Assembly: GCF_003762905.1 (NCBI RefSeq)
Contig: NZ_RJKS01000002.1
Coordinates: forward strand, 790,039 to 854,038
Direction: 5' to 3'
Source of the DNA: Curtobacterium sp. ZW137
GTDB taxonomy: Bacteria > Actinomycetota > Actinomycetes > Actinomycetales > Microbacteriaceae
Length of the DNA: 64,000 nt
In this document: piece by piece, positions 43,498 to 51,402 of the stretch
How positions within the stretch are numbered: position 1 is the first letter of the stretch
Layout of the letters: every line of letters starts with the position of its first letter
Notes under the pieces: generated by a model
Seen by the model: the letters and a program-made list of their open reading frames with translations, nothing else
The model's database searches: none
What the model was told of the DNA's origin: nothing
Program-made: the position numbers and the translations under genes

Positions 43498-44429
43498 CCA
43501 GCGAAGCCATCGAAGCGTCGACCACGGCGAAGTCCGCCGTCCCGGTGGACACCACGTCGATCTCGGCGCACCAGCGCCGCAAGCTCGACCGCTCCCCGAA
43601 GTCGCAGATCGTGGTGACCGGGATCCTGGTCATCGTCGCGGTCTACTTCCTCGTCCCGCTGTACTGGGTCGTGATCGCCGCGACGAAGACCACCGGTGCG
43701 CTGTTCTCCACGAACGGGTTCTGGTTCGGCGGGGACTTCTCGCTGTTCTCCAACATCGGGGACGTCTTCACCTACGACGGCGGGATCTTCGTCCGCTGGA
43801 TCGCGAACAGCGTGCTGTACTCCGGCGTCGGCGCGGTGCTCGCGACGTACTTCGCCGCTGCCGGCGGGTACGCGCTCGCGAAGTACGAGTTCCGCGGACG
43901 CCAGCTGGTGTTCGGGACGATCCTCGGCGGCGTGCTGGTGCCTGGCACCGCGACGGCCCTGCCGCTGTTCCTGCTGTTCTCGACGCTCGGGTTGACCGAC
44001 ACGTACTGGAGCGTGCTCATCCCGAGCCTCGTCTCCCCGTTCGGTCTGTTCCTCTGCCGGGTCTACGCGGCGGCGTCGATCGACACGGCGCTGATGGAGT
44101 CCGCACGACTCGACGGCGCCAGCGAACTGCGGATCTTCCACACCATCGCGCTCCGGCAGATGACGCCGGCGCTCGTCACGGTGTTCCTGTTCCAGGTCGT
44201 CGGCATCTGGAACAACTTCTTCCTGCCGCTGATCATGCTGGCCGACCAGAAGCTCTACCCGATCACGCTCGGGCTGAACAACTGGCGCGCGCAGGTCGAC
44301 CGGCTGCCGGAGTTCTACCAGCTCACCACCGGCGGGGTGCTCGTCTCGGTCATCCCGCTCGTCATCGCCATCATCGTCCTGCAGCGCTTCTGGCGCGGGG
44401 GCCTCACGGAAGGATCGGTCAAGGGTTGA
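43494..44429 (+). CDS. CUT1 ABC sugar permease, MalG type
   Basis: A 311-residue permease with six helices and the MalG-type EAA loop DTALMESARLDGASELRIFHTIALRQMTPAL near residue 195. It forms the membrane channel with the MalF-type partner. No ATPase gene is present in the operon, so a shared MsiK-like ATPase elsewhere is expected, as is normal for actinobacterial CUT1 systems. Confidence 0.92.
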   Translation: MTSEAIEASTTAKSAVPVDTTSISAHQRRKLDRSPKSQIVVTGILVIVAVYFLVPLYWVVIAATKTTGALFSTNGFWFGGDFSLFSNIGDVFTYDGGIFVRWIANSVLYSGVGAVLATYFAAAGGYALAKYEFRGRQLVFGTILGGVLVPGTATALPLFLLFSTLGLTDTYWSVLIPSLVSPFGLFLCRVYAAASIDTALMESARLDGASELRIFHTIALRQMTPALVTVFLFQVVGIWNNFFLPLIMLADQKLYPITLGLNNWRAQVDRLPEFYQLTTGGVLVSVIPLVIAIIVLQRFWRGGLTEGSVKG

Positions 44430-47400
44430 CCACCACCGCCATCGACGACCTGCACTCCGAAACGCCGGGTTCGGCGTCCCGCCTGGCGCCCCGCGCGTGG
44501 CTGCACACCGATGCACCCGCGGTGTCGCTCAACGGGGAGTGGGACTTCCGCTGGTCGCCGGTGGCGGCGGCTGCGTCCTTCGAGGACCAGGACGGGTGGG
44601 GCACGCTGCCGGTCCCGGCGCACTGGGTCCTGTACGGGCACGGAGCGCCGAGCTACACGAACCTGCAGTACCCGTTCCCGATCGACCCGCCGCACCCGCC
44701 GGAGGAGAACCCGACGGGCGACTACCGGCGCAGCTTCTCGGTGCCGTCGTCGTTCGACGCTGCGGCCCGGGTGCTGCTGCGCTTCGACGGCGTCGAGTCG
44801 CACTTCCGGGTGTGGGTGAACGACTCGCTCATCGGGTGGTCGACCGGGTCCCGGCTCGCGACGGAGTTCGACGTCACGAGCGTGCTCCGTCCGGGACCGA
44901 ACGAGATCCGGGTGCGGGTGCACCAGTGGTCCGCCGCCTCGTACCTGGAGGACCAGGACCAGTGGTGGCTGCCCGGCATCTTCCGCGACGTGACGCTGCT
45001 CGCACGGCCCACAGCACCGGTCGACGACGTGTTCGTCCGCGCCTCGTGGGCGCCCTCGCTCGGGAGCGCGGCGACCGCCGGGACGGCGGCGTCCGGCCGC
45101 CCGTCCACCGGTACGGGGACGATCTCGTTCCCCACGCTCGAGGCGGCGTTCCCGCTGCGGTTCGCCGTGCCGGACCTGGGCGTCGACGTGGTGTGGGCCT
45201 CGGCGGCCGACGTCGCGCCGATCGACGTCGAGGGCGTCGAACCGTGGAGCGCCGAACTCCCCCGCCTGTACGACGCGACGGTGTCCACCGGGACCGACGC
45301 CGGCGGCACGACCGGCGGCGAGACGGTGTCGCTCCGCCTCGGGTTCCGAACGGTCGCGATCGACGGTGACCGGTTCCTCGTCAACGGCGAGCGCGTCGTG
45401 TTCCACGGGGTGAACCGGCACGAGACGCACCCCACCCGGGGACGGGTCTTCGACGAAGCCCATGCCCGCGCGGACATGGCGCTCATGAAACGCCACAACG
45501 TCAACGCGATCAGGACCTCGCACTACCCGCCGCACCCCCGCGTGCTGGACCTGGCCGACGAGCTCGGCTTCTGGGTGATCCTGGAGAGCGACCTCGAGAC
45601 CCACGGGTTCTTCTTCCTCGACTGGCAGGGCAACCCGTCCGACGACCCGGCGTGGGAGGACGCGTACCTCGACCGCATCGCGCGGACCGTCGAGCGCGAC
45701 AAGAACCACCCGTCGATCGTGATGTGGTCGCTCGGCAACGAGTCGGGCACCGGTCGGAACCTCGCCGCGATGTCCACCTGGGTGCACGCCCGCGACCCGG
45801 AGCGCCCGGTGCACTACGAGGGCGACTACACGGGCGAGTACACCGACGTGTACTCGCGGATGTACCCGACGCTGCAGGAGACCGAGTCGATCGGCGGCGG
45901 CACCCCCACGCCACTGCTCGGCTGCGGCCCCGCCGAGGCGGCCCGGCAGCGTTCGAAGCCGTTCATCCACTGCGAGTACGTGCACGCGATGGGCAACGGC
46001 CCCGGCCAGATCGCCGAGTACGAGGCGCTCGTCGACCGCTTCCCACGCCTGCACGGTGGGTTCGTGTGGGAGTGGCGCGACCACGGGTTGCTCGCGCACA
46101 CCCCCGACGGCACCCCGTACTACGCGTACGGCGGGGACTTCCACGAGGTCGTGCACGACGGCAACTTCGTGATGGACGGCCTGGTGCTGCCCGACGACAT
46201 CCCCACCCCGGGGCTCGCGGAGTTCGCGGCCGTGGTCGCGCCGGTCCGCCTGTCGGCGTCCGTCGGCTCCGGCGGCGGCACCGTGCTCGTCGAGAACCGG
46301 TTCCACTCGGCCTCGACCGCGGGGATCCGGTTCACCTGGACCCTGACGCGGAACGGCGTCCCCGCGGCCACCGGGCGACTCGCCCCCGGGGTCATCGCCG
46401 CGCGGGAGTCCGCGACCGTGCCGGTGCCGAAGGAGGTCCTCGAAGCCGCGGCCGGTCCGATCGCCCCCGGCGAGGAACTCTGGCTCGACATCGTGGCGGA
46501 ACTCGCCGGGCCGACCGCGTGGGCGGACACCGGCCACGTCGTCGCACGCACCCAGACGCTCGTCGCGGCGCGACCGGCGGAGGCGATCCGAGCCTCCCGT
46601 CAGGGGTGGGAGGGCGACCGGCTCGGGGAGGCGACCTTCACCGAGCGCGGAGACCTGTCCAGCTGGAAGGGACTGCCCGTCGCCGGGCCGCGGCTGGAGC
46701 TGTGGCGCGCACCGACCGACAACGACCGGCTCGCATCGCAGGGCGGCTACGAGACGGCCGACCCGGTGCTCACCCACGGGGTCGGTGACCCGGACGCCCC
46801 GGCGTCGGCATCGAAGTGGGAGCGAGCGGGCCTCGACCGGCTGACGCACCGGCTGGTCGACCTCGAGCGGACGTCGCACGGACTCGTGCAGCGGGTCCGG
46901 GTCGCGGCGGCCAACAGCGGCGCCGGCGTGGAGGTCACGCACCGCTGGACACTGACCGAGGCCGGGCTGCAGCTCGACACCACGGCGATCCCCTTCGGCG
47001 CCTGGGACGTGACCTGGCCGCGGATCGGGGTGCGGATCGACCTGCCCGCCTCGCTCCTGTCCGAGTCCGTGGAGTGGTTCGGGACCGGGCCGCTGGAGTC
47101 CTACGCGGACTCGTCGCACGCGGCGCACGTCGGACGCTTCGGCTCCCCGGTGTCCCTGCTGAACGTGAACTACTCGCGGCCACAGGAGACCGGGCACCGT
47201 CCCGAGCTCCGGACGCTGACGGTGGGGCCGTTCACGGTGTCGTCCGTCGGTGCCAGGCGGACCGGGTTCACCCTGACGCCGTGGACCGCGCAGCAGGTCG
47301 GGCGTGCCGGGCACCCGTACGAGCTCCCGACGCCGGAGGCGACGTACCTGTACCTCGACGCGGCGCAGCACGGCCTCGGTTCGCGCGCCTGCGGGCTCGA

Positions 47401-47461
47401 CGTGCTGCCGGAGCACCAGCTGTGGCCGGCGACGACCGCGTGGTCGGTGCTGCTCTCGTAG
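44426..47461 (+). CDS. GH2 beta-galactosidase (LacZ type)
   Basis: A 1011-residue five-domain beta-galactosidase. The sugar-binding jelly roll comes first, then two Ig-like domains flanking a TIM barrel with FHGVNRHETHP, RTSHYPP, acid/base GNES (Glu near 439) and nucleophile HCEYVH (Glu near 516), then the C-terminal beta-sandwich (small chain). No signal peptide, so it acts on imported galactosides. TTG 44426 overlaps the permease stop (TTGA) after AAGG. An internal stretch of Ala/Thr/Gly-rich codons at about 45060-45120 is a loop, not a frameshift. Confidence 0.94.
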   Translation: MTTTAIDDLHSETPGSASRLAPRAWLHTDAPAVSLNGEWDFRWSPVAAAASFEDQDGWGTLPVPAHWVLYGHGAPSYTNLQYPFPIDPPHPPEENPTGDYRRSFSVPSSFDAAARVLLRFDGVESHFRVWVNDSLIGWSTGSRLATEFDVTSVLRPGPNEIRVRVHQWSAASYLEDQDQWWLPGIFRDVTLLARPTAPVDDVFVRASWAPSLGSAATAGTAASGRPSTGTGTISFPTLEAAFPLRFAVPDLGVDVVWASAADVAPIDVEGVEPWSAELPRLYDATVSTGTDAGGTTGGETVSLRLGFRTVAIDGDRFLVNGERVVFHGVNRHETHPTRGRVFDEAHARADMALMKRHNVNAIRTSHYPPHPRVLDLADELGFWVILESDLETHGFFFLDWQGNPSDDPAWEDAYLDRIARTVERDKNHPSIVMWSLGNESGTGRNLAAMSTWVHARDPERPVHYEGDYTGEYTDVYSRMYPTLQETESIGGGTPTPLLGCGPAEAARQRSKPFIHCEYVHAMGNGPGQIAEYEALVDRFPRLHGGFVWEWRDHGLLAHTPDGTPYYAYGGDFHEVVHDGNFVMDGLVLPDDIPTPGLAEFAAVVAPVRLSASVGSGGGTVLVENRFHSASTAGIRFTWTLTRNGVPAATGRLAPGVIAARESATVPVPKEVLEAAAGPIAPGEELWLDIVAELAGPTAWADTGHVVARTQTLVAARPAEAIRASRQGWEGDRLGEATFTERGDLSSWKGLPVAGPRLELWRAPTDNDRLASQGGYETADPVLTHGVGDPDAPASASKWERAGLDRLTHRLVDLERTSHGLVQRVRVAAANSGAGVEVTHRWTLTEAGLQLDTTAIPFGAWDVTWPRIGVRIDLPASLLSESVEWFGTGPLESYADSSHAAHVGRFGSPVSLLNVNYSRPQETGHRPELRTLTVGPFTVSSVGARRTGFTLTPWTAQQVGRAGHPYELPTPEATYLYLDAAQHGLGSRACGLDVLPEHQLWPATTAWSVLLS

Positions 47462-47511
47462 CGGGTTGCGGGCGCCGGGCGGCGTCGCCGGGCGGCGGTG
47501 CCGATCGGCGT

Positions 47512-47573
47512 CGCACAACGGAAACCGGCTCGCACCACGGAAATCCGTGGTGCGAGCCGGTTTCGGTTGTGCG
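47512..47573. terminator. Very long hairpin, 30-base stem, after the beta-galactosidase
   Basis: 47512-47541 pairs with 47544-47573 with one mismatch and a 2-base loop. It lies 50 bases after the GH2 stop and before the convergent DUF3151 gene. It is the longest inverted repeat in the window and probably a bidirectional terminator. Confidence 0.85.
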
Positions 47574-47587
47574 GTGCCGGGGCCCGG

Positions 47588-47632
47588 GTCGGCGGGCGCC
47601 GCGTCGGCGGGCCCCGCGTCGGCGGGCGCCGC
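47588..47632. repeat. Three 15-bp tandem repeats at the DUF3151 gene end
   Basis: GTCGGCGGGCGCCGC repeated three times (one base change in the middle unit), ending one base before the stop codon of the DUF3151 gene on the - strand. Confidence 0.95.
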
Positions 47633-47633
47633 G

Positions 47634-48053
47634 CTACGCCTCGAGCGCGGGGATCGCCGCGGGGTCCGCGCCGTTCAGGAACTCGGTGAGGCGCTCGGGC
47701 TCGCCCGGCTCGTCGATCGCCTGGGCAGCGCGACGGAGCGCGAACAGGGACCGCAGCACCCCGCGGTTCGGCTCGTGCGACCACGGCACCGGCCCGGCAC
47801 CCCGCCAGCCGGCCTTCCGGAGCGAGTCGAGCCCGCGGTGGTACCCGACACGGGCGTACGCGTAGGACTCCAGCGTCGCGCCGCGGTCCCAGGCCTCGTC
47901 AGCGAGGAGAGCCCACGCCAGGCTCGAGGCCGGATGGGCGACGACGACACTCGCGACGGGAGCGTCAGCGGCGAGCGCCGCGTCCACCTCCGGGTCGGCG
48001 GGGAGCAAGGTCTCGGGGTTCGCGGACGGGGTCGGCAGCAGGTTCTCGGGCAT
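47634..48053 (-). CDS. DUF3151 family protein
   Basis: A 139-residue soluble protein. The central segment ASSLAWALLADEAWDRGATLESYAYARVGYHRGLDSLRKAGWRGAGPVPWSHEPNRGVLRSL matches the DUF3151 family found widely in actinobacteria. Function unknown. It is 13 bases downstream of an MFS gene on the same strand but has a strong start of its own (ATG 48053). Confidence 0.85.
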   Translation of the reverse strand: MPENLLPTPSANPETLLPADPEVDAALAADAPVASVVVAHPASSLAWALLADEAWDRGATLESYAYARVGYHRGLDSLRKAGWRGAGPVPWSHEPNRGVLRSLFALRRAAQAIDEPGEPERLTEFLNGADPAAIPALEA

Positions 48054-48066
48054 GTCTCCAAGCCTG

Positions 48067-49266
48067 TCATGGCGACACTGGGTCGGACCGCATCGGGGTG
48101 GTGGTGTGGTCCTGGCGCAGCACTCGGGCGCCGGCAACCACCGCGACGAGGAGCGCCGCCGGCACGAGGAGCGCGATGCGGAGTCCGGTGAGCGTGCTCA
48201 CGAACCCGATGACCGCCGGCCCGCAGAGGAACCCCACGTACCCGGTCCCGACGACCACGGACATCAGTCGCGCGCTCGCCCCGACGGCGCCGTAGACGGT
48301 GGGCACGATCGCGGCCAGGCCGACGCCGAGTCCCGCGAACCCGACGAGTGCCAGGACAGGAGAGCCGCCCGAGACCGCGAGCACGAGCGCGCCGATCGCG
48401 ACGACGGCGCTCCAGCGGACGGTGCGGACCGGTCCGGCACGAGCGCCGACACGGTCGACGACGAGACGGGTGCCCGTCATCGCGACCGCGAACGCCGAGT
48501 ACGCGAGCGCCGCGACACTCGCCGGCGCACCGAGCGCGTCCCGCAGGTACACGGCACCCCAGTCACCGACGGCGCCCTCCGCGACCATCGCCGCCAGCGC
48601 GAGGGCGCCGAGCAGCACGACGATCCGGACGGGAGGCACGTGGCCGTCCCGGACGACGGCACCGGACCCGCGGCGGTCGGCCGGGGTCGGGGACCACCGC
48701 CGTGCCCACCCGGCGCACGCTGCCAGCGCACACGCGAGCGCCGCGACGAGGAAGGTCACCCCGGCTCCGCCACCGAATCCGGCGACGGCGCCACCGATGC
48801 CGGCGCCGACGAACCCGCCGATGCTGAACCGGGCGTGCAGCCCGCCGAGCACCGGACGCCCGAGTGTGCGTTGCAGCGCGGCGCCGTGAGCGTTCATCGT
48901 GACGTTGCAGGTGCCCTGGACGAGGCCGACCAGCACGAGGACCGCGCACAGTGCGGGCAGCGACGACACCACGGCGGTCAGGGGCAGGACCACGCCGAGC
49001 AGGAGCACCGCGACCGGCATGAGCACGCCGGACCGGGCGCGGTCGACGAACCGGCCGAGCACGACCATCCCGAGCACGCAGCCGGCGGCGAGGCACACGA
49101 GTGCGATGCCGAGCTCCCCGTGGTCGGCTCCGACCCTGTGAGCCACGGCGGGCAGCCGTGCCGACCACGTGCCGACGACGATCCCGAACGCCGCGAACAC
49201 CAGCCCCGTGGCCACCCGGGCTCCTTCGACGCGTGCACGATCGGTCTCAGGCACGATCGGTCTCAC
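48067..49266 (-). CDS. MFS transporter
   Basis: A 399-residue major facilitator with about 12 membrane helices. It starts VRPIVPETDRARVEGARVATGLVFAAFG and carries LVCLAAGCVLGMVVLGRFVDRARSG, the loop 2-3 motif. It is distantly similar to fucose/YbjJ-type MFS proteins (WSARLPAV). GTG 49266 overlaps the stop of the upstream glycosyltransferase (GTGA), so the two are coupled. Substrate unknown; export of a product of that operon is possible. Confidence 0.83.
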   Translation of the reverse strand: MRPIVPETDRARVEGARVATGLVFAAFGIVVGTWSARLPAVAHRVGADHGELGIALVCLAAGCVLGMVVLGRFVDRARSGVLMPVAVLLLGVVLPLTAVVSSLPALCAVLVLVGLVQGTCNVTMNAHGAALQRTLGRPVLGGLHARFSIGGFVGAGIGGAVAGFGGGAGVTFLVAALACALAACAGWARRWSPTPADRRGSGAVVRDGHVPPVRIVVLLGALALAAMVAEGAVGDWGAVYLRDALGAPASVAALAYSAFAVAMTGTRLVVDRVGARAGPVRTVRWSAVVAIGALVLAVSGGSPVLALVGFAGLGVGLAAIVPTVYGAVGASARLMSVVVGTGYVGFLCGPAVIGFVSTLTGLRIALLVPAALLVAVVAGARVLRQDHTTTPMRSDPVSP

Positions 49267-50459
49267 GCACGGTGACGGCTGCCGCTCAGCAGTTCGGCGA
49301 CCTGGCGAGCGATGCGCGCGGGTTCCCACTCCCTGGTCCGTGCGCGAGCCCGCGCTCCGGCTGCCCGGCGGAGGTCCGGGTCGTCGATCAGGGCAGCGAG
49401 CAGGTCGAGGAACTCGTCGCGACCGCCGTGCAGCATCGACGGGTCACCGACGATCTCCGGGAACGCTCCGCGGTCGTACGCGACGACCGGGGCACCGTGG
49501 GCCATCGCATCGACGATCGCCATGTTCCACAGCGCGTTCTCGCGGAGCGGTCCGAGGGCGATGTCGGTCCGGGCGAGGACCCGCTCGTAGGTGGCTCGGT
49601 CGGCGGCGGTGACGACCTCGACGAAGGGCAGCGTCCGCAGGCGGTCGAGCGCGCGGTCGATGCTCGGGTCGAGGCGGCGGCGCTCCGCCGAACGCTCGCC
49701 GGTGGGGTTCGTCACGACGACCCGGAACGCCCCGGGTCGTCGCGCGGCGAGCGCCTCCAGCCGGTCGGTGAGCTCCGCCGTGCCGTAGTGCGCGTAGAGC
49801 CGGTGGTTGTAGAGCAGCGTCACGGGTTCGTCGGGGTCCGCCGGCACCGCGGGATCGGTGTGGTGCTCGTCGCCGGCCGTCCGCGGTGGTGGCACGATCG
49901 CGAAGCGGTCCGCGAGGCGCCACGGCTCGGTCGTCGCGGCGAGGAACAGGTCACGGCCGTACGTGCTGCCGATCATCGCGACGTCGGCGAAGCAGGCCGC
50001 CTCGACCTGGCGTGTCCAGATGCTCGCCGCGAGCCCGTCGTCGTCGAGGCTGGGGTCGAACGTGACCACACCGTCGGACGCGGCCTGGACGGGGACGTAG
50101 TGGAAGTACACCCCCATCGGGACGCGGTGGCCGGCGGCGCGCGACACGAGGGCGAGCAGCGGCACCGCGAGCTCCGGCTGGTTGACGAGCAGGGCGTCCG
50201 GGGGCGACGGGAGCGCCGCGAGCTCGGCGTCGAGCGTGTCCCACGGCATGCCGTACCGCACGCCGTACTTGGACTGCGGGACCGGGATCTCGATCGTGCG
50301 CGAGGCCGAGACGGCACCGATCCCGGGTGGACCGACGAGCACCGTGTCCCAGCCGAGTTCCCGGAGCTCCGCGAGCAGGGACTCCTGGAACACGAAGCCG
50401 CTGTCCGCCTGCAGGTTCGAGGCGTTGCTGACGTTGAGGTACGAGAGGAGCGTCGGCAT
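49263..50459 (-). CDS. Glycosyltransferase-like protein, GT-B fold
   Basis: A 398-residue protein with a glycosyltransferase-like C-terminal half: VTLLYNHRLYAHYGTAELTDRL, then GPLRENALWNMAIVDAMAHGAPVVAYDRGAFPEIVGD with the Glu spacing of GT4 enzymes. The N-terminal half (SYLNVSNASNLQADSGFVFQESLLAEL) is less typical. It lies one base after the LOG gene stop and overlaps an MFS transporter. The acceptor may therefore be a small molecule rather than a polysaccharide; that is an inference from neighbours. Confidence 0.78.
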   Translation of the reverse strand: MPTLLSYLNVSNASNLQADSGFVFQESLLAELRELGWDTVLVGPPGIGAVSASRTIEIPVPQSKYGVRYGMPWDTLDAELAALPSPPDALLVNQPELAVPLLALVSRAAGHRVPMGVYFHYVPVQAASDGVVTFDPSLDDDGLAASIWTRQVEAACFADVAMIGSTYGRDLFLAATTEPWRLADRFAIVPPPRTAGDEHHTDPAVPADPDEPVTLLYNHRLYAHYGTAELTDRLEALAARRPGAFRVVVTNPTGERSAERRRLDPSIDRALDRLRTLPFVEVVTAADRATYERVLARTDIALGPLRENALWNMAIVDAMAHGAPVVAYDRGAFPEIVGDPSMLHGGRDEFLDLLAALIDDPDLRRAAGARARARTREWEPARIARQVAELLSGSRHRA

Positions 50460-50460
50460 C

Positions 50461-51027
50461 TCAGGCCACCGCCGTCGGGGTGCCGGCGAACGCGAGCGCC
50501 AGCGCGTCGTCGACCGTCCGGGCGAAGCAGATCTCGCGATCCAGCGCGATGAAGCCCGAGCGGCGGAGGTGCTCCAGCAGCACGCGGAGCGTCTGCCAGA
50601 ACCCGTCCACGTCGACGAAGACCACCGGCAGGTCGTGCAGCCCCAGCTGGGCGCCGGTGAGGGCGTCGAACGCTTCGTCGAGGGTGCCGATGCCACCGGG
50701 CAGCACGAGGACCGCGTCCGTGCAGTCCAGGAACCGCTGCTTGCGCTCGGCCATCGTGTCGACGTGGACGAGGTCGATGCCGGACGCCGGTGGTTCGATC
50801 GCCGCCAGGTGGTGCGGCGTCACACCGGTCACGGCGCAGCCCTCGGCGTGCGCGGTCCGGACGATCCGCCCCATCAGGCCGACGTCCGAGCCGCCGTGCA
50901 CGATGCGGATGCCGCGGGCCGCGCAGACCCGGACGAGTTCGTCCGCCACGAGCGCCGGCCCCGCGCCGGTTCCGTCGCTCGAGCCGCAGAACACCGCGAT
51001 CGCTGGCTCGGTCCGTGTCGAGTCCAT
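50461..51027 (-). CDS. LOG family cytokinin riboside monophosphate phosphoribohydrolase
   Basis: A 188-residue LOG protein (TIGR00730 type). It has the nucleotide-binding start IAVFCGSSDG, HGGSDVGLMG, the MAERK motif (Arg95-Lys96) and the catalytic PGGIGTLDE (110-118). LOG enzymes cleave the N-glycosidic bond of cytokinin nucleotides or AMP-like nucleotides to release the free base. For a plant-associated bacterium this could produce active cytokinins, though many LOG proteins have housekeeping roles. It is the first gene of a LOG-glycosyltransferase-MFS operon. Confidence 0.88.
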   Translation of the reverse strand: MDSTRTEPAIAVFCGSSDGTGAGPALVADELVRVCAARGIRIVHGGSDVGLMGRIVRTAHAEGCAVTGVTPHHLAAIEPPASGIDLVHVDTMAERKQRFLDCTDAVLVLPGGIGTLDEAFDALTGAQLGLHDLPVVFVDVDGFWQTLRVLLEHLRRSGFIALDREICFARTVDDALALAFAGTPTAVA

Positions 51028-51264
51028 CGTGCCTCCATCGTCCCCGCGGTCGGCGCCTCCGGCCCGTCGTGAAATGCAATGTATCGACGGACGGCTCCGG
51101 CGTCCAGTGGTTCCGCCGTCCATGCAGCATCGCTTGCGCACACCACGTTCCCGGGCTTAGCGTGGTCCCACTCCGTCGTGACCGCGGAGCAGCGGGGCGG
51201 GAGACCGACCGCCGGCTCGGGTCACGGACACGGGGGTGAACCGACGGAAGAAGCCGCCTTGCGC

Positions 51265-51309
51265 GTGATCACCGGTACTGCGTCCTCGCAGCAGCTGCCC
51301 CTGCGCTGA
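51265..51309 (+). CDS. Putative leader peptide of the ABC-F gene
   Basis: A 14-codon frame, MITGTASSQQLPLR, starting GTG 51265. A TTG at 51259 with GGAAGAAG 5 bases upstream would add two residues. It ends 93 bases before the ABC-F start and is followed by a hairpin that would cover the ABC-F ribosome-binding site. This is the layout of translational attenuators for ribosome-protection genes. Translation is not proven. Confidence 0.4.
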   Translation: MITGTASSQQLPLR

Positions 51310-51360
51310 CACCGTGATCACGCCCGCCGTCGAGTGGGCACCTGCCGCTCCCGCGGCGGT

Positions 51361-51391
51361 CCGGTGTCGTGCGCCCGCACGATCACACCGG
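51361..51391 (+). promoter_or_regulatory. Hairpin beside the ABC-F ribosome-binding site
   Basis: CCGGTGTCGTGCG (51361-51373) pairs with CGCACG and ACACCGG (51376-51391) with a three-base bulge ATC. The stem ends at the first G of the Shine-Dalgarno run GGAAGG (51390-51395), 7 bases before ATG 51403. It could close the start until a stalled ribosome on the leader opens it. Confidence 0.5.
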
Positions 51392-51402
51392 AAGGCACCA
51401 CC

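Noticed and set aside
45060-45130. Frameshift in the GH2 gene at an Ala/Thr/Gly-rich stretch
   Set aside because: The frame stays open and the downstream motifs are in register, so it is a surface loop.
44315-47518. 1067-codon - strand frame opposite the GH2 gene
   Set aside because: Low-complexity shadow; the + strand encodes an intact beta-galactosidase with all catalytic residues.
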